DNA of 64,000 nt from Neopestalotiopsis rosae (GCA_023078685.1 JALGAS010000006.1:2046001-2110000); one strand, 5' to 3'. Counted from the stretch's first letter, positions 22,481 through 36,089 are shown. Numbers and translations are program-made. The notes: generated from the letters alone by a model not told the origin.

Positions 22481-25400
22481 TCATTGGCTAGCGACAACAG
22501 TGTGGTAGTGCGACCATGCTAGGTCGCGGCTGTGACGAAGCAAGACGTCCTCAGTGAGCGGCAACTTAAGAATGCGCTGATGGTCCATCTGTTTTAGAAT
22601 TAGCCATTTGTTCATGTCATGATGCTGAAATACAGTTGCACATACCTGTCCGTTCTTAGCCAGATCACTGACCACCTTGGCAACAACTTCGGCCATGTCG
22701 GTAAGGGCTGCATACTCCATGATACCAGCCTCGGGGGTGTTACCATGCATGGCGGGTAGTCCCTCCAGCAGTCCACTGATCAGAGCCAGGGGCGGTTGCT
22801 CGTGGCGACGCTGGAAACCCACTAATTGGAGGAAGGCCTTGTAGACCTCTCCACCCAGATTCCAGTTTGGCACCTGCGGCTGACGGCCATCAAATTGCCG
22901 GAGTAGATCAGCTAGAGCATCATAATCACGCTCAATAACAGCGTATGGGGCCACTTCCTTGATGAAGACCTGATGGGCCTCGGCAAAGGATTCTGCGCGT
23001 AGAAGACACTGGACCTCGCCAGACGCGTCCTTCTTGACACTACGCATATGCAAAGCCTTGGCATGCCAGATCCATCGTGGAGGCATCTTGAGCTTCTCCG
23101 TCAATCGCTTGAAGCTGTCAGACTGCTCGTCACCAATCAAACCGGCGTGACGACAGAGGTGCTCCTGTAGGGCCTTTGACCTTGCATCCGCATCTGTAAG
23201 ATGGAGAATGACAAAGGCTGCTTCGAGCCAGCTGCCCTCGTTCGTCAATTGTGAAGCAAATGACACGGTTGCGGCATCTGTCTTCTCAATTGCATCGCTT
23301 CCAAATGATACCTTTCCGGTGGCCGTCAAAGCTTGGCCGAGCTGCCAAGTGAGACGATAGTCCAGTGGCGAGAGTTGGGAGTTCTCAGGTCGCAACACTG
23401 ACTCCAGGTCGGCATCTGGGTTGGAATACAGTTCCAAAAGGCCCCAGAGTAGATCTTCGCGGTCACCTTCCCTGGGATCGTTCCAGATGCTGCGAATGCC
23501 GGCTTCCACAAACCAGGTCAACGGGCGCTGCTCCTTGTCTTGTTGATAGTCCTCCTTGTACTTCTCAACAGCATCTGCAATGGCATCTTCCGTAGAACAT
23601 GCGTACCACAGGCGGAGACCAAAAGCTTGCTTCCAGTTGAGCCCAAACTTCTCAGAGATCATAAATGATTCGACGCGATCCTCAGAGACACCACCCTTGG
23701 TGCCCTCGCAAATGCAGACATTGCCGCTCAACATTTCATAGAGTGCTCGGATTGGCTCCGAAAACTCTGAGAGAGCCTTGCTTGACTGCCAATCCTTGAT
23801 TTGCTCGCGCATGTCTTGCTTGATTTCATCTCCAGTACCAATGAGAGAAATGAGGGTGGCAAGGCGGAAGTTCTTGCCTTCGAGCAGATGTTTACAAGCA
23901 TCGGCAATGCGGTGGCCTGCCAAGGCTGCCAATGCCTTTTCTTCACTTGAGCCTGCCATGGAAATGGCCTTGTTCGACTCGGCTTCGACCATGGTCTCCC
24001 AGAAGCGGGACAAGGCTTCCCGTCGGAGTCTTTCCACAGTATCTGGCTGGTCCGCGTACTCGGAGGGAATCTTAATATTATCAAATAGGGTGCTGGCAAG
24101 CTCCCACACGAGCTTCTCGTGTTCAGCAGCAGGGTTCTTGGCGCCAGTATCTGTGCTGAAGTCCTTCAGGCTGACACGAGGGCCCAGGACGGTAGGAATC
24201 CCGTTGTCCAAATAAATCTGAGAGAGGTCGGCATGCGCGCGAATTGCTTTTGCGGACATCTAGTTTGACAGTCAGTCTACCTATACATCATCACCGTAAG
24301 CGCGACAACTCTCAACTCACCTCATTTGAGAACCTGGCAATGCGAATGTCCTGAGACTCAAAGTTGAAGTTGTTCTTGGTGACTGTCATCAAGCCATTTT
24401 TCTCGGTAATGCGTCCAGATCGTCCAAAAGGAGTCTCTTGAGGATTAGCTGCAAAGACAAGCGTGCCGTTCGGACCCCATGTCGGCCGTAGAGTGTCGTG
24501 CCAGATCTGGTCTTTTTGGTCCAGATCATTCTCATCAAGGGTTTTCGTCATTCTTTTATAAGGCCACTAAAAGGAGAAAACACAATTTTTAGCAAATGTA
24601 CTTGATTAACTAATTCATATCCATATACACAACTTCAGAGAATGTCACCCATCGATTGGGAAATGATTATGAAATGGGGCTAATGACAACCGACCTTGAC
24701 AGTTCCAGCCTGCACGGCAGGAACAGGTTTCTCGACGGGTGTTTTGGCCTGATCGAATATGGACTTCATCAGGTCAATGCTAGTGGCAAAGCCACGACCA
24801 TCAGATACAGCCCGCTTCTTTGGCGACGGCTGACGTTGCGCACTGTCTTGTACGCGGTAAAGTTCGGCTTCTTGGTTCTCCCTAAGTCGAGCACGGTCTC
24901 TCTTTTGTGGGCTGACAGTTTTCTGAAGCATATCCATCCAATCATCCCCGGCCGTTACTGTAATTTTCGCCGGGGTGGCAGATCCCTTTATGGCACGCAT
25001 ACGTGCTCTCATGATTCCAGCGGGAGTTTCGGGAACAAACTCCATCTGGCTACCAGCGAACGAGTCATCGTCTTGCTCCGCGGCGTGATGCTGTCCAAGA
25101 TCAGAACTCGCATCTTGATCCTCAGACATAGCATATTCTTCATCCAGTTCCTCCTGTGCCACAGGAACGAGAGCCCTGGAAGTAGAACCCACGGAGCGAC
25201 TACCTAAAAAAGACGACCGCGATCCGCTGACTTCAGCCATCTCGTTTACGCCTCTCTTGCTCCTGTGTCGGTCCGTGGCGTCGAAGGCACCAGGCAGTGA
25301 GCGGTTGTCGGGTCGGATGTCGAAAATTTCGTCCTGGTCAAGGTCAGGGTGTGCTGAAGGTGACGGGGACGCGGACTCATGCCTTGGATACGCTGGAGCC

Positions 25401-28400
25401 TCCGTAGAGCGGTCGGCTTCGGTGTCTTCATCTTCATCGTAGTCCAAGCCGTATCTTGTGAAGTGATCAACTGAGAATGTCCATTCACCAGTTTCCTCAT
25501 TGTAGTTCTCGAAGTGAGTGTTTTCTATCCGCTTAAGACGATCGATGTGCTTCTTCACAGAGGTAGGTGCTTTGCCACGCGCCTTGGTTGCACGAGGCCA
25601 TGAGTTCTCGAGGTTGATGATAGAGGGGACGTTGAGACCCTTGCCGACTTGAGGCTTCTTTGCGGCATTAGGGTACACTGTACAAGATCGTATATCAAGA
25701 ACGACGATGTTGTCGTAAAGATTGTCGATATCGATCTGAGTCAAGTCGACCGGCACCTTGAACATAACCCAGCCGGACCCGGAACGACCAACTCTGAAGT
25801 TTGACACCTTTTGACGCTGGACGCGATTCATGGCCAGAATCTCCTCCTTACTGGGCTCCATCCAGTAGTCACCGAGCTCCTTCTCAAAGCTGCCAGTAGA
25901 TGCAGGTGTCGTACTTGGGCTGGTCACTTCTTCTTCGTGGACGATGGCAAGATCACGGCTCTTGGCAGGCTCTGTCTCGGGAGTCTTTGTGCCATTAGTA
26001 CCATTGGTTTGAGGGCGAATGTAACCAAGTTCTTCGGCAGTCGGGCTACCATTGCTCACAGCACCCTCAATGGCTTTGGGAGTCTCGTGGGACTCTTCAA
26101 AGCTCACGCGCTTGTTCAACTTGCGCGAACCGCTGGCTGCATTCTCTGGGGTCCTGGTAGGAGTAGAGAAAAGGTCACTCCTCAGCTCACGATTAATGAT
26201 GAGCTTCTTGACATTGTTACCTCCGCCGTATCGTGGGCCTACGCTTGCAGAGAATGCACCCGGGGCCAACAGACTATCTTCAACATTGTAGCTGCGTCGC
26301 AGATTACTCGAAGAAATGCTCTTGCTGAAGCTTCGGCCTAGACTTCCGCCGCCAAGAAGGCTCTGAGACATGGATCCAGGGGTGCTAGCGGCACTGGACG
26401 GGCTGTTCGGAGTGCCATAGGTACTGTAGGAGAAGCCGAATCCTCGCTTCTGAGGCGTAGTCAGACGCGAAGCCGAAGCGGGGTTCAATTTGTACATTGG
26501 CAGAATTGAAGGGCGCTTGGTCTGCTTCTTGGCTGATAGTGGCGTGGCAAGAGGGCCGGGGTCGTTGGTAGGAGCAGACAGGTTTCCAAAGAGAGATCCC
26601 GTACCGTAGGCCGATGGATCGTTAACACTAGCGGTCAGTGTCTGTGGTGTTTGCTGATTGTTCATACTGTTACCAAAGAGGGAATTGCCAAGGCCGTTTT
26701 GCGGTTGCTGGTTGGTAGAGTTGCCGAATATGCCGCCTCCCTGTTGTGCGTTGTTTTGGCCACCGAAGAGACCACCTCCAGTAGACTGATTGGGTGTACC
26801 GAATAAGCCTCCGGCTGGCTTGTTCTGTGTTGAGTTGTTCAGGCCACCAAAGAGTCCACCGCTCTGCTGGGGTTGTTGCTGAGCATTGGCCCCCATACCA
26901 CCAAAGAGACCGCCTCCGGCGTTGGTGTTCTGCGGCGTGCTGTTGCCAAAGATGCCACCAGTGGCGCCGCCAGCAGGCTTGTTACCGAAGATGCCACCGC
27001 TTTGCTGGTTGTTCTGGCCGAATCCAGTACTTCCCGTGTTGGCAGTATTTCCAAAAAGGCCACCACCACCAGTGTTTGTCGGGGTGTTGCCGAACAAGCC
27101 ACCTGCAGGCTTCTGCTGGGTTTGGCCACCAAACAAGCCACCACCGGCTGGTTGTGTGTTCTGAGCTCCGAATCCACCACTGGCCCCGAATCCACCTGTG
27201 CTTTGCTGCTGTTGATTGGCGTTGTTGCCAAACAGGCCACCGCCAGTGTTCGGGGTGCTCTGCTGGTTGTTGCCAAACAGACCACCACCACCAGTATTGG
27301 TCGCTCCAAAACCAGTGCTCTGTGGCTGGGTGTTACCGAAGGCACCGCCGCCTGTAGCGGGAGCCGCATTGTTCCCAAAACTGAATCCAGCTGGTTTGTT
27401 TTGTTGCTGGTTGGCGCCACCGAAAAGTCCACCTCCAGCTGTGTTCGTGTTTGTGCCAAATGCATTATTGGCAGGCGCGGCGTTTGTGTTGCCTCCGAAG
27501 CCAGTTGTTCCAGATGAGCCAAATAGGCCACCAGAAGCAGGCGTAGACGCTGCTCCAGTGCTACCGAAAAGTCCTCCAGTAGCAGCAGGCTTGGCGCCGA
27601 AGAGTCCTCCCGAGGCGTTGGATGAGCCGAAGCCTGTACTGGCTGTGTTCGTGTTTGCTCCGAATCCGGTTGAGCCGGTGTTGGATCCAAAAAGCCCACC
27701 TCCTGTGTTAGTTCCAGAACCAAAAGTGTTTGTCGTCGGGGCAGCTGTCTGTGTTTGAGCACCGAATCCGCCTCCGAAACCACCACCAAAGCTAGGGCCA
27801 GAACCACTGCCAAAGCGACGGTTTTGTGCGTAATCAGCTAGACGTAACTCCTCGGCGGACCACTTCTTGTAGGGCTCCTGGAAGAGAATGTTCTGAAACG
27901 AGTTCTGGGCGAGACTAGCAGCAGACTCTTTTTCGAGCGTGGGTGTGAAGGCAGTGGTTGCCGTTCCAGGGGCATCTCCAACCGGTGCTCCCAATGCTGT
28001 GCTTGCAGGGGCGTTGAATGCATTGCCCGAGCCGAACGATGTAGTCGTGCCGCCGCCGCCGAACAGGCCACCACCAGTAGTTCCAGTTGTAGCCGCGCCA
28101 AAGGCGGGCTTGTTCTGAGTACTGCCAAAGAGACCACCGCCGGTACCACCGCCACCAAAGGTATTCGTCGTCGACGCATTGTTCGTGCTGCCAAAGCCGC
28201 CGAAGCCGGTGCCCGTTGTGCCTGTAGCAGTGTTACTTGAACCGAACAAACCACCGCCAGTAGAAGCTGTACTACCAAAAGCAGGCTTGTTTGCAGTCGC
28301 TCCGAAGCCACCTGTGGTATTTGCGCCAAAGCCACCTGCCATAGCAACGTTAGTTTCTGTATACTTGGAACTCGGATGACAACATAATAAGAATCACGTA

Positions 28401-28711
28401 CCTGAGGTAGAGCCGAAGCCTCCTGCTGTGTTGCCACCGCCTCCAAAGAGGCCGCCGCCGCCGGTGTTGCTCGCGGCGCCAAAGGTGTTGTTGTTGGTCG
28501 AGCCAAATCCACCTACGGATTGCAATGGTTAGTAAAGTATTGCGCAAACAACTCTAGAACACGCCTTCAATTGGAAGTATAAATGACTTGAGAAATGCTC
28601 ACCTGTAGATGCGGTATTGGCTGTGTTGTTGCCACCAAACCCTCCAAATCCTGTGCTGGTGTTGGTGTTTGTGTTGGAGCCGAAGCCCCCAAAGCCTCCA
28701 CCAAACGACAT
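22481..28711 (-). CDS. Nucleoporin NUP98-NUP96 / NUP145 autoproteolytic precursor, 1942 aa
   Basis: Exons (complement): 28711-28603, 28512-28402, 28335-24695, 24566-24321, 24259-22646, 22588-22481, giving 1943 codons in frame. The N-terminal ~650 residues are FG/GLFG repeats that form the pore permeability barrier. They are interrupted by a GLEBS-like segment (FQEPYKKWSAEELRLADYAQ) that binds Gle2/Rae1. The autoproteolytic domain follows (WVMFKVPVDLTQIDIDNLYD ... GEWTFSVDHFTRYGL). The HF|T cleavage site lies at 25462/25457, so Thr-1033 would start the C-terminal nucleoporin of the Y-complex scaffold. The last three exons encode its helical domain (DENDLDQKDQIWHDTLRPTW; TEDVLLRHSRDLAWSHYH). 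The intron at 24694-24567 has a poor donor (GTCGGT). The last intron (57 nt) has no stop and keeps frame, so retention would add 19 residues. Confidence 0.93.
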
Positions 28712-30785
28712 TTTGAAGTTTTGTCAAGCTCGCCCGGTAGAATGATCGGGGATGTGGTGAGGAAGGTCGCGTCAGACGCGTATGAGACGGGTTATGGAGA
28801 GCTCGAATTAGGCTTTCGAAGACATGGGATAGCAAGTACGATACGGGGAGGCGCAAACGATTCTCCGAAGTGCTCGCTGCTGGGTCTTGGTGTGTTCAAA
28901 GACCACGGAGCTTTCCACTAATTGAGTGCACTTGAATTCCGCAGAAAAGATGCTGATGCCGTGCCCTGCGAATAGTGTCGGATTCGAGGGTAAGGGAGAA
29001 GTGACGGACGACTGCGATTTTTTGCAGGGGCGCGCAAATCGAGCAGGTTGGGCTAGTATGAAATGGAGCTGGAGCTGCCTTGGTGGAAAATCGGCGAGCA
29101 CGACGCGGTTCGTGGTAAGCGGCGATGCACCAATTCCAGAATGCAGGACCAACAATGACGGAAGGAGAAGAAAGAAACTGCCCGGATGGCGGTTGCTTGG
29201 GCGAGATGTTGATGATGCCTGTGCAGTGAGGTCGAATTAAGACAAGGCGGCTGGGGCAGAAGAGGTAGACAGACACGCAGAATTTCCCAAGACGACTGGG
29301 GGTTGAATGAGTGCACTGGTTCGAGAGAAAACTGAGTGGGGCCTGGGTCTTGAGAGCAAAAAAAAGAGCTTGCCAGGGCCTGGGGGAGCTTCTGGCACTG
29401 CAGCTGCTTAGCGGCGCCAGCAAGAGGCCAGCAGTTGAAGGCCTGAACTTTGAAGCACTTTGAGTGGCTTCAAGAAGCTTGGGCCACTCGAATGGTCACG
29501 CAGAGCAAACGCGTTTCTAGAGGGAGCGAGGAATGGGCTGCAAGAAAGCCGAGACAGGCCAAAAACGTTGATACAGTAATGACAAAGATCATACAGAACA
29601 CGAACGAGACGGGTCTCTTACTTTCACAAGTGCAATTGCATCAAAGGTCACTGTTTTCTGGGAAATCGCATTTCATGCCAGACTGATGATGAAGTCTGTA
29701 TGGTACTTGAAGAAATACGCAGTGTTCTACAATTGCTTGCCCAGTGATTGTCAACGGTAGCCCACTTCTCCTCGCTTGCAGCTGATGAGTATAACAGAGA
29801 GTCAAGAAGTCCAGCGTAGTAGCAAGCAGTCAGAACACCTTTTATAGCATTGCTCAGCGTGAGGGAAGGATGAAGTGATATGTAAGACGGAGTCATTTGC
29901 AGCGGAATTTAGGAGTGCCCGAACTGCTCTACCAATCATACACTCCAGTTCTACGATTGCTTGTTAAGCAAGGCAGATTTTGGCCGTGGCAGCCTACAGC
30001 GCTGTCTAGCGAGGACCGGGTCCCCGTACAGTGACAAGTCGGGGCGCATACGGAGGTGGGCTCCCAGATTTGGCAAACTTTTGGCGGTGTCCAGGCTAAC
30101 TAGGACGACGCGAAAAGTCGCGACTGCCCCTCGCCCACCTAGGGACCTGGTTGAGCTTCGCGGTCGCACACGATCCTTGACGCGCCGCCATAGGGCCCCC
30201 GGCCACCCAATTATCACTGCTGCTGCCGAGTGGTTTGTAGTGCGCGATGCTCTCAAGTCAACAGCGCGCGCGACCCTAGAGCTGTTTACTTGCGTCGATT
30301 ATTGCATTGTATCATACATTTTCTTTTCGTCAATTTCTTCTTGTTGTCTTGGACACACAATTGGATCTTCCCTAACGACTTTCGGTCCTTCATACTTGCG
30401 AGGGCCTCTACCAACGCCATCAGTTTTTCGAATGCATCGTTGTTAGTTTCGACTCGAAATAATTACTTCAACCTGGCCGCCACGAAGAGAGCCTGTCGCG
30501 GCTTGTTGCTATCATAAATTGCACCTGCGCCCGACCATTGAATCGAAGCAAAGTGGTCGCATGACAGTCCCGCTACTTTGTATTTCTTTGACAGGTCCGA
30601 CTTCGTGCACATTCGTCGTCTGCTGAGCCAAACGCGCGGGAGTGTGAGCAGCAACCCCTGAGATTCTTGGCTCAGTCATCCGAGGCCGAAAATCGATATT
30701 TTTGATCACCTCAGGCACCAAACCGAGTTATTTTCGAAACATCACGGCAGCACTTGCGGTGCTGCTCGTATAAGCTTGTACGAAA
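28712..30785. other. Divergent promoter region, NUP145/98 and CDC31
   Basis: About 2.1 kb between two divergent starts. ORFs on both strands (the largest is 28896-29423 minus) are basic or Ser/Pro-rich and have no family look. 29951-30256 minus overlaps 29961-30446 plus, so neither is supported. Probably promoters and long 5' UTRs. Confidence 0.4.
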
Positions 30786-31481
30786 ATGGCGAACTACGGG
30801 GGCGCGAGTAGCATGATAAACAACTACAACGATACGAGGGGGCCGATAGATCGTGATACTAGGCAAATGGGAACGCGCTCTTTACCTGCTCGACCGGGAT
30901 CAACCACCATTCGGCCAGGCGGGCGGTTTGCGCCGCCCATCCAAAATCCCGAAGAGCCTGAACCATGGGATCAAATATCCGACGAGCATCGCAGCGAGAT
31001 ACAGGACTGCTTCCATCTCTTCGATATGAACAAGGACGATCAGCTTGACTTCTCCGAATTTCGCTATGCGCTACAGTCGCTGGGCCTCGGGCAGGTGTCG
31101 CGCCCAGAGTTGATTACCAGGTTTCAAGAACGAGCAAGGCCACGAGCGGACTGGACACCGCTTCCTACTATTCCAAATCAACCTCCACCGTCGCAGACGC
31201 CTGTAGTGGCAGACTTGCGATTGTCAAAAGAAGGGTTTCAAGCGATAGCAGCAGAGTACTTGGCGCAACGCGACCCACGAGAAGAACTGCTCAGGACCTT
31301 TGCCATGTTCGATAAAGGTGGAAAGGGGATAATAACCATCGACGACCTAAGAATAGTCGTCAAAGAGTTGGGCGAGGACGTGCCAGAGAACGAAATGCAA
31401 AGCATGATTGAGCAGTTTGATATTGAGGATAAGGGCGGTGTGAACAGGGAAGAATTCCTAGGGATCTTCCTGGCTGGTTGA
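30786..31481 (+). CDS. CDC31: Centrin / cell division control protein 31, 231 aa
   Basis: Single exon. A Gly/Pro/Arg-rich N-terminus of about 60 residues precedes an EF-hand protein. The first EF-hand (FDMNKDDQLDFSEFRYAL) has a full set of Ca2+ ligands. A second region is disrupted by an insert (DWTPLPTIPNQPPPSQTPVV). The third (FDKGGKGIITIDDL) and fourth (FDIEDKGGVNREEF) loops are degenerate but recognisable. The motif YLAQRDPREELLRTFAMFD and the C-terminal MIEQFDIEDKGGVNREEFLG are typical of fungal Cdc31. Centrin/Cdc31 acts in spindle pole body duplication and in nuclear pore-associated complexes. Human centrin is about 170 aa; the extra length here is the N-terminal tail and the insert between hands. 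The start at 30786 is the first ATG of the frame. Confidence 0.88.
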   Translation: MANYGGASSMINNYNDTRGPIDRDTRQMGTRSLPARPGSTTIRPGGRFAPPIQNPEEPEPWDQISDEHRSEIQDCFHLFDMNKDDQLDFSEFRYALQSLGLGQVSRPELITRFQERARPRADWTPLPTIPNQPPPSQTPVVADLRLSKEGFQAIAAEYLAQRDPREELLRTFAMFDKGGKGIITIDDLRIVVKELGEDVPENEMQSMIEQFDIEDKGGVNREEFLGIFLAG

Positions 31482-33321
31482 TACCGCGGTAGTGGCCTGG
31501 ATAGGCTCGGAAATCAACAATCATACCACCTACAGACGCCACCGCTATGCAGGAGACATGCCGACCTAAGTGCTTGCTCGGTATCGGCATTGAGGAAGCC
31601 CGTTGGGCAACAACGAGAGTAAAGGATGCGGCGCCAAGGGCCTTCGAATGGATAAGGCGATCATCGAGATGACGATGAGTGAGTTGCCAGTATCGCCGAC
31701 AAGGAGAAAGGGAAGCTTTATGGGGTGTGCACACCCAGAAAGAAGAGAGCGTCGCAAAAAAAAAAGCAAGGACAAAGCTACTACCACCATGATGGCTGTC
31801 GTGATATACACCCAGTGTGTTTGGAAGCATAATGCGAAGAGTCGCAACTGTATATATATCCTATTTATATTCAGCATTCAGGATTGACATGCATTTGACG
31901 AAGCATGGAGTTCAATGGCAACGCGGAAGGCGCCGGTTCAGGCGGCTCCGATCAAATCATTCTTCTAGACATGCTTGCCGTGGACTTTAAAGTGAACTTC
32001 GCTCTATCGGACTAAACTGAATACATCTCCCTCCAACATGCGGTAGCTTTGGATTTCATGGATCTTCTGCTCAAGGACTTTATGCAGGCTTTCATTCCTG
32101 GAAACTCTATTGTCGTTGTGATTTGGAGGAAAGACTTGACTTGGATTGTCCTGTGAGGTGGCTTCTCTGTCTTCTTTTTCTAAGTCTTATTCTAGGACAC
32201 CCCATATGCTACGATATTAATGGTTACAAGAGACCAGTCACACAGCAATTCCAACTTTACTATCGTTACATGCTCAATTATTATTGGATATGATTGCTTC
32301 GTGATTAACAAGAAAAACAAGGCAAGAATCTAGAAGCAATGTTTGCTCGTTCTTTAGGTCTCACCGTTGCGGCCCGAGTTACTCTGCCCGAATCTCGTAA
32401 TCACATTGGGTGACTTTTACGGTCCACGCCTTTAGAACAAACCTAGCGTAAGAAGACTCACAGAATTCTGAAACACAAACTGAATTCATTGTAATGGGCA
32501 GCACGACGTAAAACCTACAGGATACCATAACAACACGACAATGCTATTTTGATAAGTGATGCTAGTTTTCGGGCTGTAAGCAAAACATGAATATTGCAAG
32601 TTGAACAGTAATCCAAGTTTGTGAATTTATTTTATGAAACCTAGTTTGGCAGGAAGTCGTGACTCAGGCATGGTATGTTGTTTTCTATGTGAAGCTCACG
32701 GGTTTCCCCCAGGTGAGAGTGTCTGTAGTTGTTGGATGAGAAAACAAAAATATTTTTGTTTGTTGTCAAAAAGTTCAATATACCGCATACTCGTGTTCAG
32801 GACTATACAATTCAGTATAAAATGGTGCTCAAATCTTTAAAATTCTGAATTCGTATTGAATATTCCTAATCAACCAAGAAGCGTACCAAGCATTCCTGAA
32901 TGTTCCTCTACGATAATTACGACTGCTCATAAATACTGTTCATATACGGTGTTTATACGTTACGTCATAGCAGAATTTAGGTACCACTGCGTACATTAAT
33001 TAGGTCGATGACTCTTCGGCCGTCGAGTTGCCCCGCCATTTCATGCCTTATTAACCCCGCCAAAAAGAAGAACAAGCAGACGCAGCGTAAGGCCGTGGTA
33101 GATCACAGAAGCACGACCAATAGCTGACTTGGTTCTTTCGCAACTTTATTTCTACCACCAACATAATTTATTCTGCGCTTTCCCGCGCAGTCATCTACCC
33201 ACGCGAGGTGAAAAACCAAAAAACAGAGATTCGTCCCAGGCCAAGTCACTACCGATAGCCTTTACACCCACAATCTCTGTAGTGCGAGAAGCTACAGCGC
33301 CGCGATACGCGAATTGCCAAA
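31482..33321. other. Intergenic 1.8 kb, CDC31 to HBS1
   Basis: AT-rich, particularly 32200-33000. Small ORFs only. I see no tRNA, 5S rRNA or snRNA pattern. The last 250 bases are HBS1 promoter/5' UTR. Confidence 0.4.
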
Positions 33322-36089
33322 ATGTCTCGACACCAGGCATACCGAAACTACGACTATGAGAACGACCTCGATGAGTTCGACGGCGGCGAAGACGAGTACG
33401 GCGGGGAGGAAGAGGAAGCACTGAGCGCCGAGGACAAAGGTACGCAGAACCCACGTACCGAGAGTCGCAAGAGCTCCAGGGTTTTGCGCCAATGAGCGAT
33501 CACACAATGCTAATACTGACCTTCGCTTTGCCAGAGCAAATGGAGGCGGGCACTGCTGAGATTCGCAGCATCCTGGGACCACAAGCATCCAAGGTCACGA
33601 CGGCGCAAATACAGGAAGCTCTCTGGCACTACTATTATGACGTCGACAAGTCGGTCACCTACCTCATCACCAAGTTCATCGATCCACCGGCTCCCAAGGC
33701 CGCTAAGAGCGCCCCTGTGAAGAACAAAGAACCAGGTAGGTCAAATTTTTGTTTCTCGACCGGTGTACACACCTTTGCATGCAAGAGCAAGAGCAGAGGA
33801 GCAGATCCCGGGCTGGCGCTTGCATGTGGAAATCGCTGGCTCAACCCCTCTACGGTAGCTGTCTCAAGCACTACATGTACGTACCGGTCAACACTAGCAG
33901 TGAGATTGAATTGTGTCGCTGATTCGACATACAGCAGTCATGATGAATTCAAGATCTTCAAATCGACCCTCTTTCGCTGGCTTCTTCCACGACATGCCTT
34001 GGTTGAATACACCCCAAGATCGGCAGGCGACTTTTGTCGAACCTCTACGCCCTCGAGGAGGATTACTCGGAGGGTCCAGTGCCCAGCCCAAGATGTCTAA
34101 GCTACAACTCCTGGCTGCCGAGCGTAAGAGGAAGGCAGAGGAACAGAAGGCCAAGAGTGCTAGCGGTCCCAAGGGGCCAGTCCAGCAGACCACACAAAAC
34201 CTCAGCAAACTGTCGCTGGGATCGAAGAGCCAAGAAGTGCCGGTCTCAGAGCCAACAAGCACAGCTTCCTCCTCGAACGAGGCGCATGCTACGACACCCA
34301 CCCCAGCTGGGCTTTTGAAGAGAAAGACGAGCGATCTGGCTCAACTCGATGGCCCTCCTACCAAAGCAGCTTCTCCAAGATCAGAGGATGTACATATGGA
34401 AGAAGACCTGCAATCTGCGCCAGCTGAGCCATCTGCTTTTGCTCAATGCCTCGTGGGATCTTCTCCGCCTGCTCATGCGCCCGAAAGGAGATATGCTCTT
34501 CCATGGATGAAATACATATCGCAATCCTCTCTACTTGACGCATTCTCAGGGCCTAGTCCTGATGATGTGGTGCTATCAGCACAAGCGAAAGGTTCGCTTT
34601 CAAGTGCCAGGAAGGCATAGAAAGATAGTTACTGACAGCCTCCATTAGCTAGCAATAAGAAGCTTGCCAACACGACCAAGAAAAAGGGCGGCGACGATAA
34701 GGTTGATCAAACGGCAGATGGTATCAAGGCCATCAAACTCGATGATGCACCCTTGCCAAAGAGCAAGAACTTGGACGTGCTGGGCGAATATGAAAAGAGC
34801 AAGAGCAAGAAGAGTGCAAGTTTTGTCGTTGTTGGTAAGAAAACTGATCATGTCGAGGGTCCTACTGGCAACTGACGCAAGCAGGTCATGTCGATGCCGG
34901 AAAGAGCACACTGATGGGAAGGCTGCTTCTTGATCTTAATGTGGTTGACCAAAGAACCATAGAGAGATACCGCAAGGAGGCAGAGCAAATGGGCAAGTCG
35001 TCATTTGCGCTGGCATGGGTCCTCGATCAACGCGTCGAAGAGCGTAGCCGAGGCGTTACCATCGACATTGCCACAAACAGGTTTGAGACCGAAACGACAT
35101 CTTTCACCATCCTAGACGCACCGGGCCACCGAGACTTTGTCCCCAACATGATCGCCGGCGCAAGTCAGGCCGACTTTGCAATTTTGGTAGTCGATGCTTC
35201 AACAGGCTCCTTTGAGTCCGGACTGAAAGGACAGACACGAGAGCATGCCCTTCTGATTAGGAGCATGGGTGTGTCACGAGTGATTGTTGCTGTCAACAAA
35301 TTGGACACCGTCGGATGGTCACAAGAGCGATTCGATGAGATCACACATCAAGTGTCTGGTTTCATGTCTACAACCGGCTTCCAGTTGAAGAACATTAGCT
35401 TTGTGCCCGTTTCTGGTCTGAACGGCGACAACCTAGTCAACAGATCTGTAGACCCAGCCTCGGGGTGGTATTCAGGCGACACTTTGATGCAAGAACTCGA
35501 GAAATCGGAGCCCTTGACCAGGGCACTAGATAAGCCGCTGCGTTTGACAATCTCCGAGGTCTTCAGAACGGCACAAAGTCCGCTCACCATCTCAGGACGA
35601 ATCGATGCTGGATCATTACAAGCTGGAGATGCGCTCCTGGTGCAGCCAAGCGGGGAAAAGGCATATGTCAAGTCTCTTGAGCTTGACTCTGAACCAGTCG
35701 ACTGGGCTGTGGCGGGACAGAATGTTGTGATACACCTGACCAATATTGACCCAATCCACGTGCGCGTTGGAGATATTGTCTGTGATCCCAAGTCGCCAGT
35801 CAATGCGATAGATACCTTCACGATCAAGGCTTTGGCTTTCGACTTCTTGATGCCAATGCAAGTGGATGTGCACCGCGGGCGGATGTGGGCGCCGGGTCAG
35901 ATTGTGGAAATGTCAGCCATCCTGGACAAGGTCAAGGGCACTGTCATCAAGAAGAAGCCCAGGGTTGTGAAGGCAGGCAGCGTGGCCAGAGTAGTGGTCA
36001 AGATGAGTGACAAGGTGCCTCTGGAGGCTGGACAGAGAATTGTTTTGAGGAGCAATGGAGTAACCATTGCCGCCGGACTCCTAGAATGA
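33322..36089 (+). CDS. HBS1: HBS1-like translational GTPase (ribosome rescue), 788 aa
   Basis: Exons 33322-33439, 33535-33735, 33935-34591, 34649-34834, 34885-36089; introns 95, 199, 57, 50 nt. The N-terminus has an acidic Tyr-rich start (YRNYDYENDLDEFDGGED) and the HBS1 N-terminal helical domain (IQEALWHYYYDVDKSVTYLI). A linker containing PSFAGFFHDMPWLN follows, then an EF1A/eRF3-type GTPase: GHVDAGKS (P-loop, spliced across the last intron), RGVTID (switch I), DAPGHRDF and NKLD. Two beta-barrel domains complete the protein, which ends RIVLRSNGVTIAAGLLE. Hbs1 works with Dom34/Pelota on stalled ribosomes in no-go and non-stop mRNA decay. The length and the N-terminal domain separate it from eRF3 and EF1A. 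The acceptor of intron 2 could also be 3 nt later. Confidence 0.94.

Noticed and set aside
26794..27758. Several long plus-strand frames
   Set aside because: Antisense to the FG/GLFG repeats of NUP98; their low-complexity Pro/Lys or Cys/His content comes from the repeat.
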